NCBI RefSeq assembly: GCF_021654115.1 | Contig: NZ_JAIWJF010000001.1 | Location: 186,001-250,000 of the forward strand | DNA from: Furfurilactobacillus milii | GTDB taxonomy: Bacteria > Bacillota > Bacilli > Lactobacillales > Lactobacillaceae | DNA length: 64,000 bases | Direction of reading: 5' to 3' | Shown: one piece after another, positions 55,712 through 63,845 of the stretch | Layout: each line of letters starts with the position of its first letter | Numbering within the stretch: the first letter of the stretch is position 1 | Program-made: the position numbers and the translations under genes | Notes under the pieces: generated by a model | What the model was told of the DNA's origin: nothing | Database searches by the model: none | What the model saw: only the letters and a program-made list of their open reading frames with translations

Positions 55712-56194
55712 ATGACAACAGGAGTCACAGTCAGAACATATCGGCCAGGTGAACCTAGCTTAGTGGTCAATTTCTATTACAGATTATTTTCAAACCAATT
55801 TCATTTTCTACCGAACACTGAACACTATTTTTTACATGCTATGACAGAGTTATACGATCAGCCCAAAGGTAACGAACTTTGGATTGCCGAGGAGGATGGC
55901 AATATTGTTGGCTCAATCTGTGTTATTGGTAAAAAAGATGGTACTGGTCAAATACGATTGTTTGGTACCGATCCATCTGTTCAGGGGAAAGGTGTCGGTA
56001 GCAAGCTCATGTCTACTGCGATGGCTTTTTGTAAGCAACATGAGTACCGTCACGTTTATTTATGGACGATTGACATCTGTGAAGCTGCAGTGCATCTGTA
56101 CAAAAAGTTTGGCTTTAAATTGACAGATACGAAGCCTAACGACACATGGGCCGATTATCATATGACTGAAGAATTGATGGAGTTTAACCAATAA
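55712..56194 (+). CDS. GNAT-family N-acetyltransferase
   Basis: A 160-residue Gcn5-related acetyltransferase. The acetyl-CoA pyrophosphate loop is VQGKGVGSKLM (Q-x-x-G-x-G), following LFGTDPSVQG, and the C-terminal LYKKFGFKLT motif B is present. It transfers acetyl from acetyl-CoA to an amine; the substrate is unknown. Fused MarR-GNAT proteins exist, and here the two are separate genes in one operon, which hints that both act on a related signal or toxic amine. GGAGG precedes the ATG. Confidence 0.9.
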   Translation: MTTGVTVRTYRPGEPSLVVNFYYRLFSNQFHFLPNTEHYFLHAMTELYDQPKGNELWIAEEDGNIVGSICVIGKKDGTGQIRLFGTDPSVQGKGVGSKLMSTAMAFCKQHEYRHVYLWTIDICEAAVHLYKKFGFKLTDTKPNDTWADYHMTEELMEFNQ

Positions 56195-56257
56195 GTAACG
56201 CGATTTGTGTCCTTGTTTCCAGAAAATACTTTTTGGATGGCTTCAGATTAAAATCTA

Positions 56258-56285
56258 TTGACATTTCTCATCAATTATTTAAAAT
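56258..56285 (+). promoter_or_regulatory. Promoter of the brnQ T-box transcript
   Basis: TTGACA (56258-56263) and TAAAAT (56280-56285) are 16 bp apart, about 50 nt before the T-box leader. Confidence 0.6.
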
Positions 56286-56340
56286 AGCTAACAATAGATT
56301 AAACAAGTTATGAAGCAGAGGAGTAACAGGCAAGATGTGC

Positions 56341-56570
56341 TTGAAGCGAGCCCTAGGTGATGAGAATGGGTGGCACAATGTTTGTGAAAGTAACCTGTGA
56401 GCTTTTGAATTTCAAATTGAAATTCAGTGGGGTGGTGCCCATTATCGTCACCAAACTCTAGCCGGTTGATGGCTGCAGTTTATGAGATTATGCTGGTGAC
56501 AGTGTAACGATGCAAGGTGGTACCGCGTTCGCGCCCTTCGCAACAGAGATGTTGCGGGGGCGCTTTTTTG
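56341..56570 (+). promoter_or_regulatory. T-box leader of brnQ
   Basis: The T-box sequence AAGGTGGTACCGCG (56514-56527) is canonical. A terminator follows: GCGCCC (56531-56536) and GGGCGC (56558-56563) with an inner CGCAAC/GTTGCG stem and TTTTTT. Stem I begins near AGCGAGCC (56345-56352). The likely specifier is GTC (Val, 56447-56449, followed by ACC); ATC (Ile) directly before it is the alternative. Uncharged tRNA would allow read-through into brnQ. Confidence 0.9.
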
Positions 56571-56681
56571 TATGTGAGTGTGACCAACTCCGGTTTGAAG
56601 CACGTTATAGCTATGTACAAGTACCAACTCCAAAAGCGCAAGTTCCCATAACTCCCAATCACAGAAAGCGAGGTTGACCAT

Positions 56682-58052
56682 ATGGATCAACGAGAAAAAC
56701 ACTTAACAAGACGCGATTACTACGTCTTAGGATCATTATTATTCGGTTTGTTCTTTGGTGCCGGCAACCTAATTTTCCCGATTCACTTGGGTCAACTAGC
56801 CGGCAAGGGGTGGATCACCGCTACGATTGGTTTCTTACTCTCTGCAATTTTATTGCCGTTGCTGGCGATTATTGCTATCAGTGTGACACGTAGCGATAGC
56901 ATGTATGATCTGGCTAGGCCAGTGAGTAGACGATTTGCATCATTCTTTCTGCTAACGACCCACGCCAGTCTGGGACTGTTGATTGCCTCGCCCCGGACGG
57001 CGACGGTTACGTTTGAAATCGGCGTCGTTCCTTTTATTCCAAAAGGGACTGAAACAATCAGTTTAGCCATTTTTTCATTTTTATTCTTCTTGGCGACATT
57101 CCTGCTGGCCAGTAATCAACAAAAAATTACGCTGTATGTTGGCAAACTCCTCAATCCAATGTTTCTCCTGTTATTAACGTTTATTTTCTTCTGGGCCTTG
57201 GTAATCAAGGGTGATTTAACCCATGTGCCTTTTGTGAGCGCGGCTAATTCAATTGGTGGGCTGACAAACGGGTTCCTACAAGGGTATAACACGATGGATG
57301 CTCTGGCCGGTCTTGGATTTGGGGTAACGATTGTCAATGCGCTCAAGTATATGGGAGTGCACAATGAGGGCGCTCAGTCACGGGCCATCGCTAAGATTGG
57401 TCTTTTCTCAATGTCACTAGAAACAATTATTTACACGTTTTTGATCATGCTTGGTGCCGTTAGTTTACGGTACACATCAATGAGTGCTAACGGTGGGCTA
57501 GCCTTTGGTCAGATTATGGAACATTATACCGGGCTGATTGGGACGGCCTTATTAGCCGCACTGACGTTGCTAGCCTGTTTGACCACCGCCATCGGGCTTA
57601 TCACATCACTGGCACAAGACCTCAGTCGTCGTTTTCCACGTGTTCAGTACCGGACGTTTTTACTGGGAACGACGGTGGGAGCTTTTCTGATTGCTAATAT
57701 CGGCTTAACTCAGATTATTGCCTTCTCAACGCCATTATTAATGTTGTTATATCCATTGGCTATCAGTCTGATTGTGCTGGGGATCTTGCAGCCTTTGATT
57801 CATCAGAATGCCACAATTTATCGGACGACGATTTATCTAGTACTAATTCCGGCAATCTTTGATTTCATTCACGCTTTGCCACCAGTGTTTGCCAAATTGA
57901 CAGTGGTTAAAGCCTGCAATCATTTTGCCCAACAGTTCTTTCCCTTGTTCAAAGATGGACTGGATTTCTTACCGTTTATGCTTATCGGTTTAATTGTCGG
58001 TCTGGGATTAGTCGCCTTGCAACGAGATCCAAAGCAAAATTCGGTTGAATAG
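56682..58052 (+). CDS. brnQ: Branched-chain amino acid transporter BrnQ
   Basis: A 456-residue LIVCS-family cation-coupled carrier for Leu, Ile and Val with about 12 membrane segments. The N-terminal LFFGAGNLIFPIHLGQLAGK motif is diagnostic, as is GYNTMDALAGLGFG near residue 210. The start at 56682 has GCGAGG upstream. Expression is governed by the T-box leader, matching a role in branched-chain amino acid uptake under starvation. A terminator follows. Confidence 0.96.
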   Translation: MDQREKHLTRRDYYVLGSLLFGLFFGAGNLIFPIHLGQLAGKGWITATIGFLLSAILLPLLAIIAISVTRSDSMYDLARPVSRRFASFFLLTTHASLGLLIASPRTATVTFEIGVVPFIPKGTETISLAIFSFLFFLATFLLASNQQKITLYVGKLLNPMFLLLLTFIFFWALVIKGDLTHVPFVSAANSIGGLTNGFLQGYNTMDALAGLGFGVTIVNALKYMGVHNEGAQSRAIAKIGLFSMSLETIIYTFLIMLGAVSLRYTSMSANGGLAFGQIMEHYTGLIGTALLAALTLLACLTTAIGLITSLAQDLSRRFPRVQYRTFLLGTTVGAFLIANIGLTQIIAFSTPLLMLLYPLAISLIVLGILQPLIHQNATIYRTTIYLVLIPAIFDFIHALPPVFAKLTVVKACNHFAQQFFPLFKDGLDFLPFMLIGLIVGLGLVALQRDPKQNSVE

Positions 58053-58076
58053 TGTTGCACTTAAAGTGAATTAACG

Positions 58077-58124
58077 AAGCGAACTTTATTGTCTAATGAG
58101 AATTAGGCTGAAGTTCGCTTTTTA
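58077..58124 (+). terminator. brnQ terminator
   Basis: AAGCGAACTT (58077-58086) pairs with AAGTTCGCTT (58111-58120), with an inner CTAAT/ATTAG stem and a TTTATT tail. Confidence 0.85.
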
Positions 58125-58182
58125 TTGTCAATTTAGGTGAACGGTGTTATCCTAAAATCAAAATCCAAAGGAAATGATAGAT

Positions 58183-58782
58183 GTGGCAGATTTGAGGACA
58201 ACGGATACGCGTCAGCGAATTGTTGAGTATGCTGTTAAGTTTGTCGGTGAGAACGACTTTCACCTGCTATCTTTACGGACGGCGGCTAAGACCGTTGGTA
58301 TTGCGCCATCGGCAGTGTATAAGCATTTCAAATCAAAAGATGATTTGTTGGATGCAGCCTTGCAAGAGGTCTCACGTCAGTTTGAAACCGATGCTATTCA
58401 AAGTGTGGGGCAACTTAGTCCCAAGGAACACAGGGAGATTATTGCAAAACTAGGGAAAATGATTGTGTCTTGGGCAGGTACAAGACCGCATGCAGTGGCG
58501 TTTCTTTTCTTCAGTCCTAGGGCACTAGCAGAGTATCGGCAGCAGAATTTTTTCGCTAATACCGAGGAACCCTTTTTACGTTATATGAGTCAGGAAGTCG
58601 CAGGGTTAAAGCATGACTATCATCTGACCGAAGAGAGTGACTTGCTGTTTACCAAGCTGTGGTCTTTCATCTTTGGCTACGCGCAACTCATTGTTAACGG
58701 TGCGCTAACTTATGATGAGGCTGTTGTGGACAGTATGATTGATGACATTGTGAAAAACGGGGGCGTTAACGATGCAAAGTAA
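58183..58782 (+). CDS. TetR-family regulator
   Basis: A 199-residue repressor with an N-terminal TetR HTH (SLRTAAKTVGIAPSAVYKHF, KSKDDLLDAAL) and a C-terminal ligand-binding helical region of the TetR_C type. A GTG at 58183 is preferred because AAAGGAA is correctly spaced for it and too close to the ATG at 58174. It overlaps the quinone reductase gene by 11 nt, so it probably controls that gene in response to a quinone or electrophile. Confidence 0.88.
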   Translation: MADLRTTDTRQRIVEYAVKFVGENDFHLLSLRTAAKTVGIAPSAVYKHFKSKDDLLDAALQEVSRQFETDAIQSVGQLSPKEHREIIAKLGKMIVSWAGTRPHAVAFLFFSPRALAEYRQQNFFANTEEPFLRYMSQEVAGLKHDYHLTEESDLLFTKLWSFIFGYAQLIVNGALTYDEAVVDSMIDDIVKNGGVNDAK

Positions 58783-59350
58783 AACAACAATTGTTTATTG
58801 CCATCCGTATGATAAAAGTTTTAATCATCAGGTGTTGATGACGGTTCAAGAAAAGTTAGATCAGTTAGGTGAGGCATATAACGTTATTGACCTGTATAAA
58901 GATCAATTTGATCCACGTTATTCTGTAGCTGAACTGGCCAAGTTTAAAGATGGTGACACCACGGATCCGCTAGTCATTAAATATCAAAAGGTGTTGCGGA
59001 GTAGTACGAATCTTATTATCATTACGCCGATTTGGTGGAACGATCTACCGGGTATGTTGAAGGGGTTCTTTGATAAAGTTATGAAGCCCCAGTTTGCTTA
59101 CGTCAACACTCCTCGAGGTGTTAAGGGTCGGATGACGAATATCAAACGGGCCGATGTTTTAACGACGTCTACGTCACCAACCTGGTATTTGAAGTTGTTT
59201 TCCGGGAATGCAATTAAGCGTGTTTTTATGGGGGCAACGCTTAAACAGCTGGGAATCAAGCAGCGGCATTGGACCAATTGTGGTGGCATTACGAACAGCC
59301 ATTTTAGTCAACGACAGGCGTTTTTAAAACAAATTGTGAATCAAATTTGA
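58772..59350 (+). CDS. NAD(P)H quinone reductase / flavodoxin-fold protein
   Basis: A 192-residue flavodoxin-like protein of the NQO1/KefF group: TIVYCHPYDKSFNHQVL at the N-terminus, LIIITPIWWNDLPGMLKGFF with FDKVM for the FMN/FAD-binding core. It would carry out two-electron reduction of quinones with NAD(P)H. Its start overlaps the tetR gene, implying co-translation. A short membrane-anchored protein gene follows 11 nt after its stop. Confidence 0.9.
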   Translation: MQSKTTIVYCHPYDKSFNHQVLMTVQEKLDQLGEAYNVIDLYKDQFDPRYSVAELAKFKDGDTTDPLVIKYQKVLRSSTNLIIITPIWWNDLPGMLKGFFDKVMKPQFAYVNTPRGVKGRMTNIKRADVLTTSTSPTWYLKLFSGNAIKRVFMGATLKQLGIKQRHWTNCGGITNSHFSQRQAFLKQIVNQI

Positions 59351-59361
59351 GGGTGATCTTA

Positions 59362-59751
59362 ATGCAAATTGGATCTTTAGCGGATTGGTTTACGGGTGCA
59401 GCGACATTTGCGGCGGTGCTCACGACATTACTTTTTAACTTTTTTGAACGACGACGGGCGGCCAAACAGAGCATTTATAGGGCTAAGACAGCCATGGCAC
59501 GGTTAAGCCTGGATGTGATTCGTCAAGTTAACGGATTGACTGACAGCGTTAGCGATGGTGATTCATTGAGCGCTGTTCATACGATGAGGATCTATGTCTT
59601 TGTGCTAACACTGATTGGCAATCAGCAAGTCAGTGAACTCTTGGAGGCCAGCGAACTGTTTTTAGTGACTGCCAACAAGACGGCTGTTGGTAAAACAGAT
59701 AAGTCTGAATTGAAGGAAGCTTATGATCAGTTATTAGCAAGGACAATCTAG
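59362..59751 (+). CDS. Small membrane-anchored protein (129 aa)
   Basis: One N-terminal hydrophobic helix (WFTGAATFAAVLTTLLFNFF) is followed by a basic ERRRAAKQ stretch and a soluble, mainly helical region of about 95 residues. The ATG at 59362 with GAGGGTGAT upstream is preferred to the TTG at 59347. It is in the same operon as the TetR and quinone reductase genes. The family is not recognised. Confidence 0.6.
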   Translation: MQIGSLADWFTGAATFAAVLTTLLFNFFERRRAAKQSIYRAKTAMARLSLDVIRQVNGLTDSVSDGDSLSAVHTMRIYVFVLTLIGNQQVSELLEASELFLVTANKTAVGKTDKSELKEAYDQLLARTI

Positions 59752-59823
59752 AGTGACTCTAATAATTTCCCAAAAGGTGTACACTATAAATGCGAACATA
59801 CATTCGTAAAAGGGAGATTATTT

Positions 59824-60411
59824 ATGAAAATAGCAGAATTTGTCGTTTTGGATCAATTTGCTGACTGGGAGGGAGCGTATCTATCCAGTCAATTGAATCA
59901 AAAGAAAGATTGGCAGATTAGAACGGCATCGGTCAAGCCCGTAGTTAAATCTATCGGTGGATTTACAACCCAAATCGATGATCTGATTTCTGACGTCCCT
60001 AAGCACATTGATTTGTTGGTTTTAATAGGTGGCAATTCTTGGAGTATTAACGATGAGTCACTTTATCAGCTTGTTTCTCACAGTTTAGCCAACGAGATTC
60101 CAGTTGGAGCCATCTGTGGAGCCGTTGATTTTCTAGCGAGAACTGGTTTGTTAACAGGATTTAAGCACACTGGGAATGCCCAATATTTGTGGAAAGATTA
60201 TGTAGACTATAAAAACCCGACTGATTTTCAAAACGTTCAAGTTGTCAGCGATCGAAACCTCGTTACTGCCAACGGGACTGCCGCATTAGACTTTACGGAA
60301 CAGGTTCTTAAAATGATTGGTTCCTCAGCAAAGGAGATTGCGATGGGCGTCGAGTTACATAAACTTGGTTTTTATGCTTATACAACAAAGTATGGCAACC
60401 CTTATCAATAA
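59824..60411 (+). CDS. DJ-1/PfpI-family protein
   Basis: A 195-residue class I glutamine amidotransferase-like protein. The nucleophile elbow is AICGAVDFLA with Cys near residue 99, preceded by LVLIGGNSW. Members act as chaperones, proteases or deglycases in stress; activity is not inferable. GGGAG precedes the ATG. Just upstream lies CGAACATACATTCG (59793-59806), resembling a LexA/DinR box with one or two mismatches. A terminator follows the stop. Confidence 0.87.
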   Translation: MKIAEFVVLDQFADWEGAYLSSQLNQKKDWQIRTASVKPVVKSIGGFTTQIDDLISDVPKHIDLLVLIGGNSWSINDESLYQLVSHSLANEIPVGAICGAVDFLARTGLLTGFKHTGNAQYLWKDYVDYKNPTDFQNVQVVSDRNLVTANGTAALDFTEQVLKMIGSSAKEIAMGVELHKLGFYAYTTKYGNPYQ

Positions 60412-60426
60412 GGATGTTGAACTGTG

Positions 60427-60456
60427 CGGACACATCAAAATGTGGCCGTTTTTTAT
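60427..60456 (+). terminator. Terminator of the PfpI-like gene
   Basis: CGGACACAT (60427-60435) pairs with ATGTGGCCG (60440-60448, one mismatch) over a 4-nt loop, followed by TTTTTTATTT. Confidence 0.78.
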
Positions 60457-60462
60457 TTGCTT

Positions 60463-60507
60463 TTTATATCTTTTAGATATATATTATTTACATCTAAAAG
60501 ATATAAA
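60463..60507 (+). promoter_or_regulatory. 16-bp perfect inverted repeat (PadR operator)
   Basis: TTTATATCTTTTAGAT (60463-60478) and ATCTAAAAGATATAAA (60492-60507) are perfect complements 13 nt apart, directly upstream of the second padR gene. The central TATATT could be a -10 element. Confidence 0.65.
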
Positions 60508-60525
60508 GGGACGGTAAACACTAAG

Positions 60526-61074
60526 ATGATGAATGAGTTATATATTTTAGGAGAGTTGATGGAGAATTCAAAGACGGCATATCGTTTGCGTCAATCAATG
60601 CAGGTGTCACTTGGTCGTCACCGAAAAATTAGCTTTGGTGTTATTTATCCGCTGTTCGAACGTTTGGCAAAAGAAGGTTACATCACGCTAACGGTCCAAG
60701 GCGACGACAAACGGTCGACAAAACTGGCAGCCATTACAAAAAAAGGTGAGGCGCGATTCTTGGAATTAATGTATGCGCCAGTTCCTGAGGGTGCTCACAC
60801 GGATGATATTTTTCAAATCAAGCTGGATTCAATGCAGCATCTGCCATTAACTGATCAACAGGGATTGCTGGATCAGTATATGAACGAGCAAATCGCCATT
60901 GTGAATGACTGTCAAACGGAGTTGGAACACTTAAAGAAGCACGAGCACAAAGATCACTGGTATGCGGCACAGAAGATGCAGTTACGTCTTCGTCAAGCGC
61001 AGGTAACGGAGCAGTGGATTCAAGACTTTAAAAAAGCACTGGAGAAGAACGGGGGCCTTCAGTCGAATGACTAA
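60526..61074 (+). CDS. PadR-family regulator (second copy)
   Basis: A 182-residue PadR repressor similar in sequence to the one at 52881 (shared RHRKISFGVIYPLFERLAKE pattern and APVPEG region). The C-terminal half is a helical dimerisation domain rich in Gln and Lys. The start at 60526 is the first ATG after an AAAGGGAC; the longer frame to 60424 passes through the terminator and operator and is rejected. It overlaps the following MFS gene by 8 nt. Confidence 0.9.
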   Translation: MMNELYILGELMENSKTAYRLRQSMQVSLGRHRKISFGVIYPLFERLAKEGYITLTVQGDDKRSTKLAAITKKGEARFLELMYAPVPEGAHTDDIFQIKLDSMQHLPLTDQQGLLDQYMNEQIAIVNDCQTELEHLKKHEHKDHWYAAQKMQLRLRQAQVTEQWIQDFKKALEKNGGLQSND

Positions 61075-62431
61075 AGAAATCAAAATTGCGTTATTAATGG
61101 CGGCGAGCCTCTTCATGGAAATCATGGATGGGACGATTGTCACCACGGCGTTGCCGAGTATGGCGAAATATTTTCGGACTGGATCAGCCACCGTTGCACT
61201 GCTAGTGAGTATTTACCTAATTACCGTTGCGATTTTTATTCCGTTAAGTGGCTGGCTCGCTGATCGATTTGGTAAGAAACGCATGTGGCTATTGGCCGTT
61301 GGCTTATTTACGTTGAGTTCGCTGGGCAGTGCGCTGGCACCTACGTTTGCGATTCTGCTGGGGATGCGGGTGATTCAGGGAATGTCAGGCGCAATGATGA
61401 CACCAACGGCTCGACTGATTGTGTTGGAAAAGACGATCCCGTCACAATTATTGCGAATGACGAGTTACTTAGTATGGCCGGCCTTGATTGCGCCAGCAAT
61501 TGCTCCGTTAATCGGCGGCCTGATTGTGACATGGTGGAACTGGCGCTGGATTTTTCTGATTAATTTACCGATGGGAATCATTATTATCTTGATTGGGCTT
61601 TTTCTGATTGATCAAGATGCTCAAATAGCAGAACATCGCCAGTTTGACGTTATCGGTTTTGTTGAGATCGCGATTGCATCAGGATTGATTTTGGCTGGGG
61701 CAGAATTAGCGACTCATGGTCATTCGGAATGGCTATTAGCAGCACTGATGGTCGTCATTGGTGCAGGGATGTTAGTCTTTTCCTACTTTCACTTACGCAA
61801 AGTTGAAAATCCTTTGTTTTCCGTTTCATCACTACGAATTGAATCATTTCGGTTCACACAAACGGGCGATAGCGTTTTGTGGTTATCAGTCGGGGCCATG
61901 CCATACTTAATGACGGTTTATTTGCAAACGATTTTTCAGTGGTCACCGGTTAAAGCATCAGGCTTTGTGATTTTTATTTTTCTGGGAAATATTGGCATAA
62001 AACCCTTCACGACGGTGATTATCAAAACGCTAAAATATCGTGGCGCACTCTTTAGCGCCTTCTTGATGGTGATGGTCAGTTCGTTCTGTTTGGCATTGAT
62101 TACGACGTCAACATGGCCATGGGTTATCGCGTTGCTGGCATTTATTTCCGGTGTTGGACGTTCCTTGGCGTTAACTGCCTACAATGGCCTGACGTTTGCC
62201 GATGTACCTTTAGCTGAACGTAATAGTGCGAACACGCTAACGGCTGTGATTATGACCTTAGCGCAAGGCTTAGGGGTGTCCTTGATTACAGTGATCGTCT
62301 CCGTTCTCAGTCAAACAATGACGTTGGGACACGCTTATCAGTTTGGTTTTGTTTTCTTAGGATTGCTCATGTTGTGGCCAATGTTTGAGTTAACGACGGT
62401 CAGTCGAAATATCGGTGAAAGTACGATTTAG
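61067..62431 (+). CDS. MFS drug transporter, DHA2-like
   Basis: A 454-residue exporter. Motifs: MEIMDGTIVTTALPSMAKYF (family signature), GWLADRFGKKR (motif A) and RVIQGMSGAMMTPTARL. It is regulated by the overlapping padR gene. Together with the pair at 52881-54987 this makes two PadR-MFS cassettes 6 kb apart, probably related by duplication or parallel acquisition. The substrate is unknown. Confidence 0.92.
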   Translation: MTKEIKIALLMAASLFMEIMDGTIVTTALPSMAKYFRTGSATVALLVSIYLITVAIFIPLSGWLADRFGKKRMWLLAVGLFTLSSLGSALAPTFAILLGMRVIQGMSGAMMTPTARLIVLEKTIPSQLLRMTSYLVWPALIAPAIAPLIGGLIVTWWNWRWIFLINLPMGIIIILIGLFLIDQDAQIAEHRQFDVIGFVEIAIASGLILAGAELATHGHSEWLLAALMVVIGAGMLVFSYFHLRKVENPLFSVSSLRIESFRFTQTGDSVLWLSVGAMPYLMTVYLQTIFQWSPVKASGFVIFIFLGNIGIKPFTTVIIKTLKYRGALFSAFLMVMVSSFCLALITTSTWPWVIALLAFISGVGRSLALTAYNGLTFADVPLAERNSANTLTAVIMTLAQGLGVSLITVIVSVLSQTMTLGHAYQFGFVFLGLLMLWPMFELTTVSRNIGESTI

Positions 62432-62469
62432 TTTCAAACGACTTACTTTAGGTAGAACAATTTTTCTCA

Positions 62470-62498
62470 TTGACTTTTAATAGTAACGGGCGTATATT
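62470..62498 (+). promoter_or_regulatory. Promoter of the metQ T-box transcript
   Basis: TTGACT (62470-62475) and TATATT (62493-62498) with a 17-bp spacer. Confidence 0.65.
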
Positions 62499-62548
62499 TT
62501 TGTCAATCAAACAGCAAAACGAATTGATCAGGAAAGTAATGTTGATTG

Positions 62549-62777
62549 TCAGCGCTTAGAGAGCCTCTTTAGCTGAAACGAGGTCGCAGGGCACAACATG
62601 AAAATGGCCTGTGATTGGTGTCACTGAACCGCAAGGACAGGTGGCAATGACCGGCACTCATTATTGTGCACGCCATGAAAGTGGCTAGTAAGCATCAAGA
62701 TGTAAGTCTTGGTGAAACAAGAATGGTATCGTGCGTGAGCGCTTCTTAAGTGATGGACTTAGGGAGCGCTTATTTTT
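62549..62777 (+). promoter_or_regulatory. Divergent methionine T-box leader
   Basis: Stem I starts at GCGCTTAGAGAGCC. The specifier ATG (62647-62649) is followed by ACC, giving Met. The T-box-like sequence GAATGGTATCGTG (62721-62733) departs from the consensus but keeps TGGTA. A terminator follows: AGCGCT (62738-62743) and AGCGCT (62765-62770) with TTAAGT/ACTTA, then TATTTTT. The next gene is a MetQ-type lipoprotein, which fits methionine control. Confidence 0.78.
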
Positions 62778-62852
62778 GTGTTCAATTTTAAAGCTGTCGA
62801 TTATCTGTTTAGTTAACCGTCGTGAATTTGATTTGATAGGGAGAGGTTTAAT

Positions 62853-63656
62853 ATGAAAAAAACGGGACGTTTATTAGCAGCGTTAGGCATTACGCTTGGA
62901 TTGGCGTTGACATTAGCAGGTTGTGGAAAGAGTAGCAATAAAACCGTAAAAGTCGGTGTTGTGGGCGACCAGGATGCGGCCATTTGGAAGGCCGTCGGCA
63001 AGGAGACTGAAAAGAAGGACCACATTACCTTAAAGATTGTGAACTTTACCGACTATACTCAGCCGAATGCGGCGCTGTCAGACCACAGCGTAGAAATTAA
63101 TGCGTTTCAAAGTTTAAACTTCCAAGATGCGTGGAACAAAGCACATCACACTAACATCGTTGCTATTGGGAATACTTATTTTCAACCATTAGCACTGTAT
63201 TCTAATAAGTTTAAGAAATTGTCAGAAATCAAACGCGGTGCGCAGATTGCGATTCCGAATGACGCGGCTAACGAAACACGGGCATTAGTGCTTTTGAAAC
63301 GGGCTGGATTTATCAAACTGAAAAAGGCTAGCTTGCCAACTACTAAGGACGTCACTGAGAATCGATTGGGCTTAAAGTTTACAACTGTCGATGCGGCACA
63401 AACAGCGCGTTCTCTATCCAGTGCGGATGCTGCAGTCGTCAATGGTAACTACGCTTCGGCTGCTAAGCTATCACTTAAGGATGCTCTGTATGCTGAACAC
63501 TTAAAGACAGGTGGTCAGTACATCAATGTTGTTTCAACCTTGAAGAAGGATAAGAACAACGCAACGTACAAAAAGATCGTGAAGGCCTATCAGACGGAGG
63601 CAACCAAGCAGAATTTGAAGAAGTACTACAAAGGAAATACGTTACCGGCTTGGTAG
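62853..63656 (+). CDS. metQ: Methionine ABC transporter substrate-binding lipoprotein
   Basis: A 267-residue NlpA-family lipoprotein. The signal peptide ends in the lipobox LAGC (Cys near residue 24). The mature part begins VKVGVVGDQDAAIW and contains INAFQSLNFQDAWN, typical of MetQ. It binds methionine outside the cell for a MetNI transporter. No metN or metI gene adjoins, so it is an orphan binding protein that must share a transporter encoded elsewhere. A Met-specific T-box precedes it. Confidence 0.92.
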   Translation: MKKTGRLLAALGITLGLALTLAGCGKSSNKTVKVGVVGDQDAAIWKAVGKETEKKDHITLKIVNFTDYTQPNAALSDHSVEINAFQSLNFQDAWNKAHHTNIVAIGNTYFQPLALYSNKFKKLSEIKRGAQIAIPNDAANETRALVLLKRAGFIKLKKASLPTTKDVTENRLGLKFTTVDAAQTARSLSSADAAVVNGNYASAAKLSLKDALYAEHLKTGGQYINVVSTLKKDKNNATYKKIVKAYQTEATKQNLKKYYKGNTLPAW

Positions 63657-63702
63657 AATTAATGTTAAATTAGCGAGCATCTGAGAATTTCATCAGACAC
63701 AA

Positions 63703-63748
63703 AAATACCCTTGGATGAATCCGACTGAAGATTCATTCAGGGGTATTT
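63703..63748 (+). terminator. metQ terminator
   Basis: AAATACCC (63703-63710) and GGATGAATC pair with GATTCATTC and GGGTATTT (63730-63748), a nearly continuous 17-bp stem. Confidence 0.82.
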
Positions 63749-63769
63749 ACTGTCTAAGCAGTTAATAAA

Positions 63770-63785
63770 TGTTCCACGTGTAACA
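63770..63785. other. parS-like ParB site (one mismatch)
   Basis: TGTTCCACGTGTAACA differs from TGTTNCACGTGAAACA at one position. It lies in the gap between metQ and the convergent kinase gene. Confidence 0.6.
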
Positions 63786-63845
63786 TGAATCAATAGTCAT
63801 GCGTGCACGAGTGTCAATAAATTTATAAGGTTAGTCACACACCGA

